A DNA stretch of 7,171 bases. It comes from an uncultured Prevotella sp. GTDB lineage: Bacteria; Bacteroidota; Bacteroidia; Bacteroidales; Bacteroidaceae. Below the pieces are notes generated by a model that worked only from the letters and a program-made list of their open reading frames with translations, did no database searches and was not told the DNA's origin. The DNA is taken from assembly GCA_947095945.1 (NCBI GenBank), contig CAMUQM010000095.1:1-7171 (forward strand), read 5' to 3'. Shown here piece by piece: positions 5,694 through 7,171 of this stretch (the first letter of the stretch is position 1; each line of letters starts with the position of its first letter). The position numbers and the translations under genes are program-made.

Positions 5694-7171
5694 TCCAGTT
5701 CTTCTGAAAGCAGCATCCATCTATTGTTTTCCTCATCGAGTTCACGTTGAAGGTTGGTATATTCTGTAACGAGTTCCATGTTCGTTGCATTCTTGGGAGC
5801 CATAAGGAGTTCATCGAGCTCGCTCTTACGTGCTTCAAGTTTCGCTATCTTAGCCTCAGACTCTTCCACGGCACGTTGTGCCTTACGAATCTTCTTTTGT
5901 TGTTCTTTGCGTTCAGCGTAGGATAAAGCCTCCCCCGACCCCTCCGAAGGGAGGGGAGAAGCATTTCTGCTATCATTAGGTTTTGATGATGCCGGCGAGA
6001 GGTTCTCTGCACTCTCCCCCCTTCGGGGGAGTTGGAGGGGGCTGCTGGGGCTACTCAACCAATCATAGATACCACCTAAATGCTCTCTGACCTTACCGCC
6101 ACCAAACTCATACACCTTGCTCACCAATCCGTCAAGGAACTCACGATCGTGACTCACGATGATTGCCGTACCGTCAAAGGCTTTGATGGCTTCTTTCAAC
6201 ACTTCTTTTGAAGCGATGTCAAGGTGATTCGTAGGCTCATCGAGAATAAGAAGATTGACTGGTTCAAGCAGGAGTTTGATCATCGCCAAACGCGAACGCT
6301 CACCACCAGAAAGTACCTTAACATACTTCTCCGACGTCTCACCACCGAACATAAATGCTCCGAGCAAGTCGTTTATCCTCAAGCGCATATCGCCTGTAGC
6401 AACTCTATCAATGGTTTCATATATCGTGAGGTTCTCATCTAACAACTGTGCCTGATTCTGTGCGAAATAACCTATCTGTACGTTATGTCCTATCTTCAAC
6501 ATACCATCAAAAGGTATCTCACCCATAATACACTTCACGAAGGTAGACTTTCCTTCACCATTCTTACCGACAAAAGCAACTTTCTCGCCTCGTTTGATAA
6601 TCAGGTCTACACCCTCAAACACTGTCTGCCCCGGTCCATCACTATGCAATCTGCTTGAGTAAGTCTTGCCCAACCCCTCTGCAATAACAGGATAATCTCC
6701 ACTTCGCAAGCACGGAGGGAACTTCAAACGCATAGCCGAATTGTCAACCTCATCCACCTCTATTGGCACAATCTTCTCCAACTGACGAATGCGTTGCTGT
6801 ACCTGTACGGCCTTTGTGGCTTGATAACGAAAACGCTCAATGAACGCCTTTGTATCTGCAATCTCCTTCTGCTGGTTCTCATACGCACGAAGTTGCTGTT
6901 CACGACGCTCTTTCCGAAGAACAAGATATTCGTCATACTTCACCCGATAGTCTTCCACGTGTCCACAGGTAATCTCCAGTGTACGGTTCGTTACATTGTT
7001 GACAAATGCACGGTCGTGACTCACAAGCACAACGGCCTTAGCACTCTGAGAGAGGAATTGCTCAAGCCATTGGATAGACTCAATGTCAAGATGGTTCGTC
7101 GGCTCATCAAGTAAGAGGACATCAGGACGACGGAGAAGAATCTTCGCCAGCTCGATACGCATACGCCATCC
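5672..7171 (-). CDS. ABC-F family ATPase (C-terminal part)
   Basis: The frame is open to the window edge; about 499 codons are visible and the N-terminus is missing. ABC-F proteins are soluble tandem ATPases that bind the ribosome at the E site and rescue stalled translation or protect it from antibiotics. Residue numbers below count from the Met at 7162. Visible in order: the end of the first ATPase domain with GWRMRIELAKILL (after its missing LSG) and LLLDEPTNHLD (16-26); the linker that reaches toward the P-site tRNA, including FIERFRYQATKAVQVQQRIR (107-126); and a second ATPase domain with Walker A GKNGEGKST (199-207), signature LSGGE (284-288), Walker B LLILDE (304-309) and SHD (337-339). 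A C-terminal coiled coil follows (about 415-491). The linker-like stretch 371-413 comes from a palindromic repeat inserted in frame. There are no transmembrane segments. The family is certain; whether it is of the Uup, YheS or another type is not. Confidence 0.93.
   Translation of the reverse strand, partial: GWRMRIELAKILLRRPDVLLLDEPTNHLDIESIQWLEQFLSQSAKAVVLVSHDRAFVNNVTNRTLEITCGHVEDYRVKYDEYLVLRKERREQQLRAYENQQKEIADTKAFIERFRYQATKAVQVQQRIRQLEKIVPIEVDEVDNSAMRLKFPPCLRSGDYPVIAEGLGKTYSSRLHSDGPGQTVFEGVDLIIKRGEKVAFVGKNGEGKSTFVKCIMGEIPFDGMLKIGHNVQIGYFAQNQAQLLDENLTIYETIDRVATGDMRLRINDLLGAFMFGGETSEKYVKVLSGGERSRLAMIKLLLEPVNLLILDEPTNHLDIASKEVLKEAIKAFDGTAIIVSHDREFLDGLVSKVYEFGGGKVREHLGGIYDWLSSPSSPLQLPRRGESAENLSPASSKPNDSRNASPLPSEGSGEALSYAERKEQQKKIRKAQRAVEESEAKIAKLEARKSELDELLMAPKNATNMELVTEYTNLQRELDEENNRWMLLSEELETLNFEL
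5927..6043. repeat. 117-bp palindromic repeat inside the ABC-F gene
   Basis: Two 32-base arms (5927-5958 and 6012-6043) are imperfect inverse complements around a 53-base centre. Each arm is itself a small hairpin, with CCGAAGG and CCTTCGG at its tip. The total length is 117 bp, exactly 39 codons, and the minus-strand frame passes through without a stop. It encodes a Ser/Pro-rich stretch (SPLQLPRRGESAENLSPASS and SPLPSEGSGEA) between the second ATPase domain and the C-terminal coiled coil. Its base composition is far richer in C and G than the surrounding gene. Such C-rich palindromes are, to my recollection, dispersed in Prevotella genomes. Confidence 0.8.

Overview
The window most likely comes from a Prevotella-like member of the Bacteroidota. 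Three things point that way. There is a Na+-translocating NADH:quinone reductase subunit ending in the usual NqrF tail, a promoter of the Bacteroidota type (TTTG, 20 nt, TAnnTTTG), and dispersed AT-rich and C-rich palindromic repeats of a kind I associate with Prevotella genomes. The species cannot be named from this sequence alone.

Layout: (1) 1-485, the 3' end of nqrF on the + strand, closed by a strong intrinsic terminator. (2) 490-764, AT-rich and gene-free, with two weak hairpins. (3) 765-1763, a minus-strand defence module: a Bacteroidota-type promoter, a short structured RNA with its own terminator, and then an AbiF/AbiD-like (Abi_2 family) HEPN protein whose start codon lies only a few bases past the terminator. 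(4) 1844-3417, a decay zone. It holds a frameshifted gene of unknown function, a five-unit repeat with a period near 22 bp followed by a hairpin, a small membrane-protein ORF that has lost its start, and an internally deleted IS630-type element with both terminal inverted repeats and a TA flank. (5) 3526-5604, a minus-strand gene for an exported M13-family zinc metallopeptidase with a hairpin at its 3' end. (6) 5669-7171, the C-terminal part of an ABC-F ATPase, also minus strand. Its reading frame contains a 117-bp palindromic repeat, and its last codons lie in a second, AATTC-rich repeat.

The conserved housekeeping genes (nqrF, peptidase, ABC-F) flank an accessory island of defence and mobile DNA. 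The most interesting item is the promoter-RNA-terminator-HEPN arrangement at 765-1763. It has the layout of a type III (RNA antitoxin) toxin-antitoxin operon and fits the structured RNA described upstream of abiF genes. The peptidase and ABC-F genes lie head to tail with a 67-bp gap and could be co-transcribed, but nothing suggests a shared function.
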